NCBI GenBank assembly: GCA_958428545.1
Contig: CAUAGM010000005.1
Location: 102,700-166,699 of the forward strand
DNA: 64,000 nucleotides
Origin: an uncultured Arcanobacterium sp.
GTDB lineage: Bacteria; Actinomycetota; Actinomycetes; Actinomycetales; Actinomycetaceae
Reading direction: 5' to 3'
Every line of letters starts with the position of its first letter. The first letter of the stretch is position 1. A program made the position numbers and the translations under genes. Below, piece after piece: positions 9,205-19,086 of the stretch. The notes beneath the pieces are model-generated. The model was not told the origin of the DNA and did no database searches. It was given only the letters and a program-made list of their open reading frames with translations.

Positions 9205-9308
9205 CTATAGAGATAGTACTATATATTCTCTGTGATATATCGAGGTCTGATTGCGCGTGCTGTGCTGGGCTTTTGAGGCGGTAGTTCGGCGGTAATAAAG
9301 GAGATTAA

Positions 9309-10373
9309 GTGAGAATTAAAAACCTGTCGTGGAGTGTGCGTGCCATGATTGGCGTGCTGCTGACATCGGTTGGTGTGATGTTCGCAGCTGCAACAATAGT
9401 GCATATAGCGACATTCAATCCAGAAAAAACGCTCACACTTCACGCCGATGAATCCAAGGAAGCTGTGTTTCTTTATACTGCTCCTGGTGTGATTAACCTT
9501 GTGAATGATTCGCCTCGAGTGACTCTCACAGCTTCTCAGCCAGATAGTGTAATTCAATGGGGCTACGGAGCATCACGAGAAGTTGAGCAGTACCTCGGCA
9601 CATCTGCAGCTCTTGAAATTAAAGGATTGGCAAACAACGGTACTAGCGCAGATATTTTTGTGCACACAGCCGATAAGCAAAGCGCAGACCAAGATAAGAA
9701 AACACGTGATACTGGCGGATTTTCTCTCGATTCTTCCGATTTGTGGTTGGCATCTGGTCAAGGGAAAGGAGAGGTGACCTTCACTCTTCCTAAGGATCAG
9801 GGAGTTGATCGTTCACTTATTGCAACAACGTCGGCTGGAACTGCTCCAGAGATTACTCTTACGTGGATATATGATGGAAAAATAGCCTCACCTGCTCCTC
9901 TTATTGTGGTTGGGATTTTGCTGGCTCTTATTGGAGTGGTTGTGCTGCTCATCGATAGGCGTGATCGAATCGACCGGTATGAGGCTGCGCAAAAAGCGGC
10001 TCGTGCAAAAGCGGAAAAAGAATTCGCTCTATCGGCTGAAACGAGTGTTTTGCCGATCTTTAAAGGGGATTTATCGGATCCTCAGACTGGCCGTTCTGTG
10101 CAGCGTGAATACACAGCAGCATCTTTCGGGGCTGCGATTTTGCCAGGAACGCCGCGTACTGAAGCGCTTCGGAATCGAGAACTGATGCACTCCGATTGGA
10201 CAATGCCGATTTCTGTTTCTGAAGAAGGTATTTTTGAGCAAGACGCACACGACTGCGCTGATAGTGCTTTGACGCCGCACGTCACCTTGTGGGAATACAC
10301 GCAGCCTTTTGAAAACGATGGTGATATTGATGAAGGTGCTGTGGATTTATGGAAAGAGGATCGCGATGCGTAA
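9309..10373 (+). CDS. Membrane protein of unknown function
   Basis: 354 residues from a GTG preceded by a strong AAGGAG site. One membrane helix (about residues 12-34) and a second (about 198-217) enclose a roughly 165-residue outer domain; a charged cytoplasmic tail of about 135 residues follows. I do not recognise the family. It overlaps the downstream lipoprotein gene by 8 bases, so the two are co-translated and probably act together at the cell envelope. Confidence 0.75.
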   Translation: MRIKNLSWSVRAMIGVLLTSVGVMFAAATIVHIATFNPEKTLTLHADESKEAVFLYTAPGVINLVNDSPRVTLTASQPDSVIQWGYGASREVEQYLGTSAALEIKGLANNGTSADIFVHTADKQSADQDKKTRDTGGFSLDSSDLWLASGQGKGEVTFTLPKDQGVDRSLIATTSAGTAPEITLTWIYDGKIASPAPLIVVGILLALIGVVVLLIDRRDRIDRYEAAQKAARAKAEKEFALSAETSVLPIFKGDLSDPQTGRSVQREYTAASFGAAILPGTPRTEALRNRELMHSDWTMPISVSEEGIFEQDAHDCADSALTPHVTLWEYTQPFENDGDIDEGAVDLWKEDRDA

Positions 10374-11397
10374 GTCTGTGAAGAAAAATTTTCGCGTGTT
10401 GAGTGTTGCTATTGTGATGCTCAGTATGGCTTGCGGTCTATCTGGCTGCAAAAAAACTGAGGTTCCTCAACCTGTGGTAACAAATGCTGAGGAAGCAATC
10501 GTTACTCCAGAGCAGTATGAACGCATTGCACAAGCAACGATTGCTGGTATACGAGCGGCAGATGAATCGCTAGATACTTCTCGGCTGTCGCAACGGCTGA
10601 TGGATCCTATTCTTACGCAGCGCACAGCTCAATATAAGCTTAAGGGTCTTAAAGATGATACGCAGATCCCCCCTATTACGATCGATCTGAAAGCAACGCC
10701 ACTATCAACAGGCACAGGATTCCCTCGAGGGCTTCTTTCCTATAGTCCACCAGTTGAAGGGCAAAATCAGCGCACATTAACTGCTTGGCAGCAGGATTCT
10801 GCCCGAAGCAACTATAAGCTGTGGGGGCAGGTTTCTCTCTTTCCTTCGGCCGATTTGCCTGAGCTGACCTCGGCGATCAGCACTGCACAAGGATATTCGA
10901 AGAAAGATTCTGGATTGTACCTAGCAGACCCTACTGGCGTGACGGCAGCATATGCTCAGTATCTGCAAACGCAAGAACTTGGTGGTGTGAAATTCAAAGA
11001 GGGCGATGAGCTGTTTCGTGGATTAAAATCACAGATGGATTCCTTGAAAGAAACTATCGGTGATTTTGGTGAAGTTTCTCTTAGCGTTGCCGATAGTGGC
11101 GCTGCGCCGATTGTTGTGAGCACGAGTGATGCAGGAGTGGTCGTTTTCGGCGAGATTAAGTATCACATAACGTATAAGACAAAGAACGCAGATCGCCCTA
11201 TTGTGCTTAAAGGAACTGCTGAAGCTTTGATATATTCTGGTGATAAAGAAAAGCCAAATATCGAAATCGGTGAAAATTCTCCGTTTACGGCAAGTTACAG
11301 CGTAGTAGTTGCTTTCTATGTGCCGCCAACGACTGGGAAAAATGTGCAGCTGATTGGTGCAAGTTCGAACGTTTTATATAGCGCAGCAGTCGAATAG
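10366..11397 (+). CDS. Lipoprotein of unknown function
   Basis: 343 residues starting at the ATG at 10366, which has GAAAGAGGA 6 bases upstream. The signal peptide ends in the lipobox LSGC with Cys28 as the lipidated residue. The rest (ordered, mixed charge, no membrane helix) should sit outside the cell on the membrane. I recognise no family. It overlaps the preceding membrane-protein gene and is followed by a strong hairpin at 11712-11763. Confidence 0.8.
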   Translation: MRKSVKKNFRVLSVAIVMLSMACGLSGCKKTEVPQPVVTNAEEAIVTPEQYERIAQATIAGIRAADESLDTSRLSQRLMDPILTQRTAQYKLKGLKDDTQIPPITIDLKATPLSTGTGFPRGLLSYSPPVEGQNQRTLTAWQQDSARSNYKLWGQVSLFPSADLPELTSAISTAQGYSKKDSGLYLADPTGVTAAYAQYLQTQELGGVKFKEGDELFRGLKSQMDSLKETIGDFGEVSLSVADSGAAPIVVSTSDAGVVVFGEIKYHITYKTKNADRPIVLKGTAEALIYSGDKEKPNIEIGENSPFTASYSVVVAFYVPPTTGKNVQLIGASSNVLYSAAVE

Positions 11398-11799
11398 ACG
11401 TAGACGTTGTGTTGTGAGTGATGTGCTTATGCATAAGACGTATGCGATGTGCTAGTGGTTTGCGCTGAAAAATCTCGTTTCAAGCGCAAACAGCTCTATT
11501 CTATAACCGCACAATATCTGTGCGCTCATGCTATTTGCTGAGATAGCAATAGTAGGGGAAAAGAAAGGGGAAATCCCTCATCAAAAGATACTGAAACTTG
11601 CCCTTTTTTGCTCAGTGCCAGAGTGCAGATCACAGAGTGCAGGCATGTGGCAAAATTAATCTTTGAGCCTGCTGTGCATATCTTTTTAGATATTTATTTC
11701 TATAATTCTGGGAATATAAGGGTGGGTGTCTGGCATAAATGCCAGACACCCACCCTTATATTCTGCACAGAGTTCAGATTCGCTTTGTGCAGAAAATAT
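11398..11799. other. Gene-free stretch between convergent genes
   Basis: 402 bases between the lipoprotein gene and lutC. It holds a small imperfect stem near 11531-11552 (CTATTTGCT with AGCAATAG) and a very strong 24-bp stem at 11712-11763. I see no coding frame with a plausible start, ribosome site or known motif. Confidence 0.6.
11712..11763. terminator. Strong bidirectional hairpin (24-bp perfect stem)
   Basis: The two arms, 11712-11735 and 11740-11763, are perfect reverse complements of 24 bases around a 4-base TAAA loop. It lies 36 bases past the lutC stop and about 315 bases past the lipoprotein gene, between convergent genes. A transcription terminator acting in both directions is the simplest reading, though there is no long T-run. 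A mobile palindromic repeat is the alternative, if copies exist elsewhere in the genome. Confidence 0.7.
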
Positions 11800-12456
11800 T
11801 TATTTCACGATAATCACGCGGAGATTTCTCGGACCATGCACGCCGTCTACACGCACAAGCTCAATATCAGATGTAGCTGAAGGTCCGGCAATCCATGTGA
11901 TTGGGCGGCATGGATTCTCATTGAGCACAGCCACAGCCTGTGGCACTGTGGGATAGATATCTTCCGCTTTCAGTACGATCACATGCGTATCTGGTACGAG
12001 AGTAATTGCACGACGCCCTTGGTCTGCCTCACCGTCAAGCACGATCGTTCCTGAAAGGGAGATAGCTACGCGGCTAGCCGTTACCACAGCATCAATCTCA
12101 TTGAGTTCATAGTTTGAAAGCCCAGATTCTCGGGAATCTTCCACAACTTTTCGCCCATCTTTCGCTGCGGCTTCTTTCCACGCATCGGGCAAACCTGCAG
12201 GAACTACCACAGAGGTAAGAGGCTCCAAGAAGCGGGCAATCGTATCGGTGATTTCGTCGTCACTCACGATTTCTACTTGTGCTGTGTAATCTTCGAGCTT
12301 CTCTTTCAGTTCTGCAATGACTGCATCAGAACCAGGAGCATCGCTTCCTTCCATGCGATAGTTGCGAGGAACTTCAGGCGCTGGCGCCTTTTGAGAAGCA
12401 TTCAATGCTCGGCGCAAATTCGCCAAAATTTCGGTGCGGGCATCTACAGTAGCCAT
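11800..12456 (-). CDS. lutC: Lactate utilization protein C (LUD domain)
   Basis: 218 residues with the LUD domain typical of LutC/YkgG. LutABC together oxidise L-lactate to pyruvate. The C-terminal block (ITWIAGPSATSDIELVRVDGVHGPR) is the conserved ligand-binding region. It begins at an ATG overlapping the lutB stop (TGATG) and is the last gene of the operon. Confidence 0.93.
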   Translation of the reverse strand: MATVDARTEILANLRRALNASQKAPAPEVPRNYRMEGSDAPGSDAVIAELKEKLEDYTAQVEIVSDDEITDTIARFLEPLTSVVVPAGLPDAWKEAAAKDGRKVVEDSRESGLSNYELNEIDAVVTASRVAISLSGTIVLDGEADQGRRAITLVPDTHVIVLKAEDIYPTVPQAVAVLNENPCRPITWIAGPSATSDIELVRVDGVHGPRNLRVIIVK

Positions 12457-13988
12457 CAGTGTGTCTCCTTATACCAATCGCGGAAAGTCTTCTTTGGCGG
12501 GGCGGGAACGTCGCGTACTGACGTCCACCTCGAAGCAATAGGCACTGGCAGGTGCCCGATTTTTTCGTCTTTGCCAGCCACAATATCGCCTTTAGTGACG
12601 GCGCGGGCAGCTAGCTTCCATGCTTTAGAATTGCCCATCACTTTGCTACTTGCCTTCATAGCAATATCCCAGAATCCTGGCACGCCCCCACGATTTTCTT
12701 CGGTGATGCGATGGCGTAAATCAACGAGCACTTCTGGAATGTTGATTTTCACTGGGCATACTTCGAAGCATGCCCCGCACAGCGATGAAGCATAGGGGAG
12801 CGAAGAGGCAGGGTTGTGGTGATCCATAGCTGCCAGAAGCTGTGGAGTAAGAATCGAACCAATCGGACCTGGATAGATTGAGTTGTATGCATGCCCGCCT
12901 ACGTGTTCATACACTGGGCAGGCATTCATGCATGCGCCGCAACGTATGCAGTGCAGGGCCTGGCGTCCAATCTCATCAGCCAATACTTTCGAACGCCCAT
13001 TATCGAGCAGCACGAGATGGAATTCCTGTGGCCCATCTCCAGGCGTGACGCCGTTCCAGAAGCTCGTATAGGGGTTCATGCGCTCTCCAGTTGCTGAGCG
13101 AGGAAGAAGCTGCGCAAACACTTCTGCATCCTGGAAACGTGGCACAATCTTCTCGATTCCGACAAGAGAGATCAGCGTTTTTGGAAGAGTGAGGCACATA
13201 CGCCCATTGCCTTCAGATTCAAACACAGACAGCGTGCCTGTTTCGGCGATCATCATGTTTGAGCCAGAGATAGCAACTTCCGTTTTGAGAAACAGCTCGC
13301 GCAGATGAGCACGTGCAGCCATAGCAAGCTCCCGAGGGTCTGTGGATAGCTTTTCGGGAGCATCGCTCATTTCGCGTAAGAATATTTCACGGATTTCAGC
13401 TCGGTTTCGGTGAATAGCTGGAACCACGATATGCGAAGGCATATCCTTGCCAAGCTGGACGATCATTTCGGCAAGGTCAGTTTCCCACGCGTGAATACCG
13501 TGTTTAGCAAGTTCCTCGTTGAGGTTGATTTCCTGCGTAGCCATCGATTTGACTTTGACGACTTCCGTGGCATTTTTTTCTTGCAGAATGCCGAGGATGA
13601 TTTCGTTCGCTTCTTTGGCATCACGCGCCCAGTGGACGATACCGCCGCGTTTTGTCACATTCTTTTCAAGCTGCTGCAGAAGATCGGGGAGATTACTCAT
13701 TGCTTCATGCTTGATTGCGCTGGCAGCATTGCGCAGTTCTTGCCAATCAGGCATTTCTTCCACGCGCATATTGCGTTTATTGCGAATAGTTGTGGTGGCG
13801 TGCCGAAGGTTTTTGCGCATTTGATTATTACGCAAAGTCACCTGCGATCCTTCTGGGAATGTGGCACCCCATTGGAGAGTATGATCGGGAAGAGGATCGC
13901 CTTGCACCCACTGATGCCCTGTATGGGCAGAATTTTTCTTGAGCAGTTTGCTCGAAACAACTTGTGGAATCCCAAGGAATGTTGGCAT
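12456..13988 (-). CDS. lutB: Lactate utilization iron-sulfur protein B
   Basis: 510 residues from the ATG at 13988; a GTG one codon earlier is also open. It has a LUD domain in the first two thirds, then two [4Fe-4S] binding motifs, CIRCGACMNACP and CGACFEVCP, and a C-terminal DUF3390-like tail. It passes electrons in the LutABC lactate dehydrogenase complex. It overlaps lutA (TGATG) and lutC by one base each, so the three are translated together. Confidence 0.95.
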   Translation of the reverse strand: MPTFLGIPQVVSSKLLKKNSAHTGHQWVQGDPLPDHTLQWGATFPEGSQVTLRNNQMRKNLRHATTTIRNKRNMRVEEMPDWQELRNAASAIKHEAMSNLPDLLQQLEKNVTKRGGIVHWARDAKEANEIILGILQEKNATEVVKVKSMATQEINLNEELAKHGIHAWETDLAEMIVQLGKDMPSHIVVPAIHRNRAEIREIFLREMSDAPEKLSTDPRELAMAARAHLRELFLKTEVAISGSNMMIAETGTLSVFESEGNGRMCLTLPKTLISLVGIEKIVPRFQDAEVFAQLLPRSATGERMNPYTSFWNGVTPGDGPQEFHLVLLDNGRSKVLADEIGRQALHCIRCGACMNACPVYEHVGGHAYNSIYPGPIGSILTPQLLAAMDHHNPASSLPYASSLCGACFEVCPVKINIPEVLVDLRHRITEENRGGVPGFWDIAMKASSKVMGNSKAWKLAARAVTKGDIVAGKDEKIGHLPVPIASRWTSVRDVPAPPKKTFRDWYKETH

Positions 13989-14776
13989 CACACACCTGCT
14001 TTCTTCGTAAAATCAGGAGCCTGCCATGGCTCGTCTTGAGTGCCGGCAAGCACTTCTGCGAGGTGCATCACTCGCACACCAGCACGATTTCGGGCAAGTC
14101 CGCCGCCGATATTCATCAAACAAGAATAATCACCAGCTACGAGCACATCAGCTTTCGTACTCATCACGTTTGCCATCTTATCTGCCAGCATAGAAGCTGA
14201 TGTTTCGGGATTTTTGAGCGAGAATGTGCCGCCAAAGCCACAGCAAGACGTCGCCGAAGGAAGCTCTACGAAATCAATGCCTTGCACATTTTTGAGGAGT
14301 CGCTCTGGTCTATCTCCCACTTTCGCTACACGCAATGAATGGCAGGTAGGGTGGAAAGTGACGCGGTGAGGGAAATATGCCCCCACATCTTCTATGCCGA
14401 GCACATCGACGAGAAACTCTGAAAGCTCATACGTTTTCTCTGCAATAGCTGCCGCTTTACGTGATAGTTCGTCGTCACCTTGAGTTTTGGCAACCATAGC
14501 TTGCTGTTCGCGCATTGACCCTGTGCAGGAGCCAGAAGGAACGACAATAGCATCCCATTTTCCATTGAGTACGCCTTCAAATGTGCGCACGTGATTTTCA
14601 ATGAGCGGCAGTGCCTCGGGATAATAGCCAGTATTGACGTGCATCTGCCCGCAGCAGGCTTGCGTTTCGGGAAAATCGACGTCGATTCCTAAGCGTTCAA
14701 GCAAATGCAGGGTAGCTGCTGGCGCTTGCGGAAACATTGCGTCTGCAATGCACGTAGCGAAAAGTGCTACTCTCAT
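13988..14776 (-). CDS. lutA: Lactate utilization protein A (CCG-domain)
   Basis: 262 residues from the ATG at 14776, chosen because AAAGGA lies just upstream and the protein then starts MRVALFATC, the usual LutA N-terminus; a longer frame extends to 14857 without support. It contains two cysteine-rich CCG domains (QACCGQMHVNTG and SCCGFGGTFS) that bind iron-sulfur clusters or heterodisulfide-like centres. It is the second gene of the lactate operon, 43 bases after the permease. Confidence 0.94.
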   Translation of the reverse strand: MRVALFATCIADAMFPQAPAATLHLLERLGIDVDFPETQACCGQMHVNTGYYPEALPLIENHVRTFEGVLNGKWDAIVVPSGSCTGSMREQQAMVAKTQGDDELSRKAAAIAEKTYELSEFLVDVLGIEDVGAYFPHRVTFHPTCHSLRVAKVGDRPERLLKNVQGIDFVELPSATSCCGFGGTFSLKNPETSASMLADKMANVMSTKADVLVAGDYSCLMNIGGGLARNRAGVRVMHLAEVLAGTQDEPWQAPDFTKKAGV

Positions 14777-14819
14777 GAGCGGTTCCTTTCTGTAGAAATA
14801 ATTACCATGTGTATGAAGT

Positions 14820-16499
14820 TTAGGCTGGAATAATCGGGAAGATTCCTTGGGTAGCAAGGAAAATTAGTATGCACAGCACGAGCAGAAGCCCAGCACTCCA
14901 CGGAGCAGCCTTGCGCAGCAGCTCGGGTTCGCAACCTTGCTGCTGAATTGCTGTGGCTGCAATAGCGAGATTCTGCGGGGAAACGATTTTTCCTAAACCG
15001 CCGCCGATCGAATTTGCTGCAAGAAGTACGCTCGGATCTGCACCAACCCCAGCTGCGGCAGTTGTCTGCATAGAAGCAAACAGCGCATTTGATGAGGTTG
15101 CCGAGCCTGTCACAGCAGTTCCAATCCACCCCAAGATAGGCGAGAGGAAACCAAAAGCAGCTCCTGTGGCTGCGAGAGCTGCGCCAATTGCCACCGTTTG
15201 CCCAGAAAAGTTCATCACGTATGCCAAGCTCATAACGAGTGCAATAGTGAGCAAACTCCAGCGCAGCGCATAAATCGTATTGAGGAGTTCTTTCATACCG
15301 CGTCCGAAACTATATGTGTATAGTCCGCCTGAGCTTTTAGCTCCGTAAACAACGCTCACAATAATTGCGGTGAGCGCAATCATTGTGCCAGGGTTTGAGA
15401 GAGTCTGGAGCTTAAAGAGTGCGCCGCTGTTTGGTTCGCCCGCTGCCGTCACCAAATGCCCGTATAGCCCTGGCCATTTAATAAGAGTATCTGTGGAAGA
15501 GAGCAGAGCTGGCAGATCCACACCAATTTTCCAGAGCTTCGAAATAGCGAAGATAATGACGACGAGCCAGTAGGGCATAAGACCAAGTACTATACGGCTT
15601 GTAGTAGGCGCAGTCGCTGATGTCGTCTGCGACTTCCATTCCTCCGGAGTCGAAGGGTTGAGCTTGACGAGTAGGAGTGCAGTGACGGCGAAACCCATGA
15701 GTGAAGCAAACACAGCTGTGAGCTCATACGAGATATAGTGAGCGGCAACGAAGTGGCATACTGCCGTCACGATCCCTTGTATCAGCCCGATATGCCACAG
15801 CTGCTTAATGCCGCGGATGCCATCGAGAATGCCGAGCATAGCAATCGGAATAAATATGGCAATAACGGGAGTAATGCACGAGGTGGTTGCAGCAACGTCA
15901 GCTCCAGTGATACCGCCGATAGAGCCAGCGGTGGTGAGCGGGATTGCCATTGCACCAAAACAGACGTTAATCGCATTTCCTACCATCGTCACCAAAGCAG
16001 CTTTAATCGGGGGAAGCCCGAGTGAAAATAGCATCGCAGCGACAATAGCGACGGGTGCACCGAAGCCAGCTAAGCCTTCGAGCAGACCGCAAAAAGAAAA
16101 ACCGATGAGGAGGGCTTGAATACGCATATCGCCTTTGCCTACAGCGGAAAATACGGAGCGTACATCGTCAGCTCGACCAGAAGAAACGGTGAGATTATAG
16201 AGCCAAACAGCGGCAATCACGATGTAGAGAATAGGTGTGACGCCGAATGCAAGACCATAGAGTGCAGAATTGGCAACGAGACCAGCAGGCATATGGAACC
16301 CGAATGCAGCGATGAGTGCAGCGAGTACAAGAGCTCCTAATGCGCACCAGTGAGTTGCCAGCTTAAAAACACCGAGCAAGACGAAAAAAAGAACCAGCGG
16401 CAGAATGCCAACGAGTGCGGAGAATACTGTGGAGCCACCGATCGCTTCGGTTGAAGGCGTGAAGCTCGCAACGGGGAGAATCTGAGTGAGTATGCCCAT
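14820..16499 (-). CDS. lctP: L-lactate permease (LctP family)
   Basis: 559 residues with about 12-14 membrane helices. It carries LctP family segments such as CGLLEGLAGFGAPVAIVAAM and the Gly-rich C-terminal NSIGGGLGKIVSPQNLAIA. It imports lactate by proton symport. It is the first gene of the operon lctP-lutA-lutB-lutC, linking uptake to oxidation. The ATG is preceded by AGAAAGAGA. It is likely controlled from the 219-base upstream gap, which contains dyads. Confidence 0.94.
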   Translation of the reverse strand: MGILTQILPVASFTPSTEAIGGSTVFSALVGILPLVLFFVLLGVFKLATHWCALGALVLAALIAAFGFHMPAGLVANSALYGLAFGVTPILYIVIAAVWLYNLTVSSGRADDVRSVFSAVGKGDMRIQALLIGFSFCGLLEGLAGFGAPVAIVAAMLFSLGLPPIKAALVTMVGNAINVCFGAMAIPLTTAGSIGGITGADVAATTSCITPVIAIFIPIAMLGILDGIRGIKQLWHIGLIQGIVTAVCHFVAAHYISYELTAVFASLMGFAVTALLLVKLNPSTPEEWKSQTTSATAPTTSRIVLGLMPYWLVVIIFAISKLWKIGVDLPALLSSTDTLIKWPGLYGHLVTAAGEPNSGALFKLQTLSNPGTMIALTAIIVSVVYGAKSSGGLYTYSFGRGMKELLNTIYALRWSLLTIALVMSLAYVMNFSGQTVAIGAALAATGAAFGFLSPILGWIGTAVTGSATSSNALFASMQTTAAAGVGADPSVLLAANSIGGGLGKIVSPQNLAIAATAIQQQGCEPELLRKAAPWSAGLLLVLCILIFLATQGIFPIIPA

Positions 16500-16521
16500 T
16501 AAGAATCTCTTTCTACGTAGG

Positions 16522-16535
16522 TCGGCATAAGCCGA
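16522..16535. promoter_or_regulatory. Short dyad upstream of lctP
   Basis: TCGGC and GCCGA flank a 4-base centre about 25 bases before the lctP start, and GGCGCT/AGCGCC forms another dyad just beyond. Either could be an operator for a lactate-responsive regulator such as a LutR-type GntR protein. No regulator gene is in the window and the motif is short, so this is only a candidate. Confidence 0.25.
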
Positions 16536-16633
16536 GTATGAGATATGGCGAGGCAGGCGCTGTATCGACAGTGAAAAGCGCCAACCGCTTATGCGCCAAT
16601 TTTATTAGTAAGTGTGTGAAAAATGGGAAAATA

Positions 16634-16679
16634 ATTGCTGCATATTACGCGCGAAATCTCTTACGTAATATGCAGCAAT
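16634..16679 (-). terminator. Hairpin downstream of glgB
   Basis: Perfect 16-base arms at 16634-16649 and 16664-16679 enclose a 14-base loop, 39 bases past the glgB stop. On the minus strand the stem is followed by a T-rich run (TATTATTTT), as in an intrinsic terminator. It also lies in the upstream region of lctP, so a regulatory role there is not excluded. Confidence 0.6.
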
Positions 16680-16718
16680 GAGGAATGCAGTATAAAAATG
16701 TAGTAAATCCCTGAAAAA

Positions 16719-18905
16719 CTAAGCTTTCTTAGGAGTTAGGTATACGACCCCAAATGGAGGGAGCTGAAGATTCACGGAATACGGGCGGCCGTTCCAGCCG
16801 ATAGGATCAGCTTGCGTACACCCGAAATTTCCAACTCCCGAACCGCCATATATATCAGCATCAGAATTGAAAATTTCTTCCCACTGCCCGCCGTACGGCA
16901 AGCCGACTCGGTAGTCAGTATGGGGAACGCCAGCGAAGTTGCAGATAACGGCAACAACGTCGTCACCATCATGGCTTTTACGCAAATAAGAGAGCACGTT
17001 GTGATCGCCGTCAGAAACTTCAATCCATTCAAAGCCAGCATTTGTGAAATCTTCACTCCACAGTGCGCAGTGTTCACGGTAGACCTTGTTGAGATCGCGC
17101 ACGCAGCGCATCACGCCATCGTGCTGTTCGTTCTGGGTGAGCCACCAGTCAAGACCGCGCCCTTCATTCCATTCATCAATCTGCGCAAATTCCTGCCCCA
17201 TGAAGATGAGCTGTTTTCCTGGGTGGCTCCACTGGTAAGCGTAGAGTAAGCGCACTCCAGCAAGTTTTTGCCAATGATCGCCAGGCATCTTTGAATAGAG
17301 AGAGCCTTTGCCATGCACGACTTCATCATGCGAAAGAGGAAGCATGAATTGTTCACTAAAGGCATATACAAGGGAAAACGTGAGCTCGCCGTGGTGCCAG
17401 CGGCGATTGATCGGTTTTTCTTGCATATAGCGCAAAGTGTCGTTCATCCAGCCCATATTCCATTTCAAGCCGAACCCTAGCCCGCCGTTTTCTGTAAGAC
17501 CAGTGACGCCGCTCCAGCTCGTACTTTCCTCAGCGATCATCATAATCCCTGGATTATTTTTATAGGCGGTAGCATTTGTCTCTTGTATGAAGGAAATAGC
17601 CTCCAAATTTTCACGCCCGCCATACGCATTTGGCTGCCACTGCCCAGCTTCTCGCGAATAATCGAGGTAGAGCATAGATGCTACTGCATCTACGCGAATT
17701 GCATCAATGTGGAATTCTTCCATCCAGTAGAGCGCATTTGCCACAAGGAAATTGCGCACTTCATTACGCCCAAAGTTGAAGACGTATGTGCCCCAGTCTG
17801 GGTGTTCGCCGCGCAGTGGATTGGGGTCTTCGTAGAGCGGAGTTCCGTCAAAACGAGCCAGAGCCCATTCGTCGCGTGGGAAGTGGGCAGGTACCCAGTC
17901 CATAATGACGCCAATTCCAGCGTTGTGCAGTTCGTTGATAAGATAACGCAGATCGTCAGGAGAGCCATAGCGAGAGGTAGGAGCGTAATAGCTGGTCACT
18001 TGGTAACCCCAGCTAGGTCCGAACGGGTGCTCGGCAAGAGGCATAAATTCCACGTGTGTGAATCCCAGATATTTTACATGCCCAATCAGTTGCTCAGCGA
18101 GCGAACGATAGTCGTTTCCTGGGCGCCATGAGCCAAGGTGAACTTCGTAGACGGAAACTGGACCTGAGTGGGGATCGCAGGCGGCCCGCTGAGCAAGCCA
18201 TTCGTCGTCATTCCATGAAAAATGAGAAGAGGTGACGATGCTCGCCGTGCTTGGTGGAACCTCTGTTGCGCGAGCCATCGGATCTGCTTTTTGATGGAGA
18301 GAGCCATCTTGGTACTCGATTTCATATTTATATCGAGCTCCTTCGCCAGCCCCAGGAACGAAGAGTTCCCACACGCCACTTTCTCCAAGCGAACGCATGG
18401 GGGCAGTAGCGCCATTCCAACCATTGAAATCACCAACAACGCGCACAGCTTTAGCGTTTGGAGCCCACACCGAGAAGCTCACACCACTTACTAGACCCAT
18501 ACTTGTTTCGTAGGTATGTACGTGCGCTCCGAGCATTTCCCAGAGCCGCTCATGGCGTCCTTCAGCAAAGAGATATGTGTCTGTTTCTCCCACAGTGGGA
18601 AGGAATCGATAGCCGTCGTCTGAGAGTATTTCCGTCTCGCCATAGACGGTACGCACGCGATAATCTGGGACTTCGGTGCATTCAAGTACCACATACCAAA
18701 TGCCGTTGAATTCGTGCTGTGCTTGATATTCGCCTTCATTCGTGACGATATAGACGGCATCTGCCATCTGCCGCCCGACGCGAATAGTCACGTGAGCACA
18801 GTCGTCGTGCATATGCGGTCCGAGAATATCGTGCGGTGCGTAGTAATGCCCGTTTGAGACGAGATCGAGTGTGTCGTATGAAATCGGAATCGGAGAGCTA
18901 TTCAT
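16719..18905 (-). CDS. glgB: 1,4-alpha-glucan branching enzyme
   Basis: 728 residues, the usual length with an N-terminal CBM48-type module, a GH13 catalytic barrel and a C-terminal beta domain. Catalytic-region motifs are visible: DAIRVDAVASML (nucleophile Asp), MMIAEEST (acid Glu), and PLSHDEVVHGKGS (third Asp). It makes alpha-1,6 branches on linear alpha-glucan. It follows mak and glgE, so it should branch the chains that GlgE extends. The 181-base gap after mak holds no gene. Confidence 0.97.
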   Translation of the reverse strand: MNSSPIPISYDTLDLVSNGHYYAPHDILGPHMHDDCAHVTIRVGRQMADAVYIVTNEGEYQAQHEFNGIWYVVLECTEVPDYRVRTVYGETEILSDDGYRFLPTVGETDTYLFAEGRHERLWEMLGAHVHTYETSMGLVSGVSFSVWAPNAKAVRVVGDFNGWNGATAPMRSLGESGVWELFVPGAGEGARYKYEIEYQDGSLHQKADPMARATEVPPSTASIVTSSHFSWNDDEWLAQRAACDPHSGPVSVYEVHLGSWRPGNDYRSLAEQLIGHVKYLGFTHVEFMPLAEHPFGPSWGYQVTSYYAPTSRYGSPDDLRYLINELHNAGIGVIMDWVPAHFPRDEWALARFDGTPLYEDPNPLRGEHPDWGTYVFNFGRNEVRNFLVANALYWMEEFHIDAIRVDAVASMLYLDYSREAGQWQPNAYGGRENLEAISFIQETNATAYKNNPGIMMIAEESTSWSGVTGLTENGGLGFGLKWNMGWMNDTLRYMQEKPINRRWHHGELTFSLVYAFSEQFMLPLSHDEVVHGKGSLYSKMPGDHWQKLAGVRLLYAYQWSHPGKQLIFMGQEFAQIDEWNEGRGLDWWLTQNEQHDGVMRCVRDLNKVYREHCALWSEDFTNAGFEWIEVSDGDHNVLSYLRKSHDGDDVVAVICNFAGVPHTDYRVGLPYGGQWEEIFNSDADIYGGSGVGNFGCTQADPIGWNGRPYSVNLQLPPFGVVYLTPKKA

Positions 18906-19086
18906 AGTCTTATACTCCCATGTTTTTCTGCTGTGTGAGGGCGTTTCCTCAAAGTTGTTTTAATAATATATAAAAAGATGCGTTGATGGTTCGTACGTGA
19001 TGCAGGCTGTATTGTGAGATGCCTTGTGGATAGCTGTATTGCTATGGATATCGGTATCGCCAAGCCTTCGCAGATCTGCTTATTTC

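Noticed and set aside
14777..14857. Longer lutA start
   Set aside because: The 27 extra codons overlap the end of lctP and lack a ribosome site, while the ATG at 14776 has AAAGGA and gives the family N-terminus.
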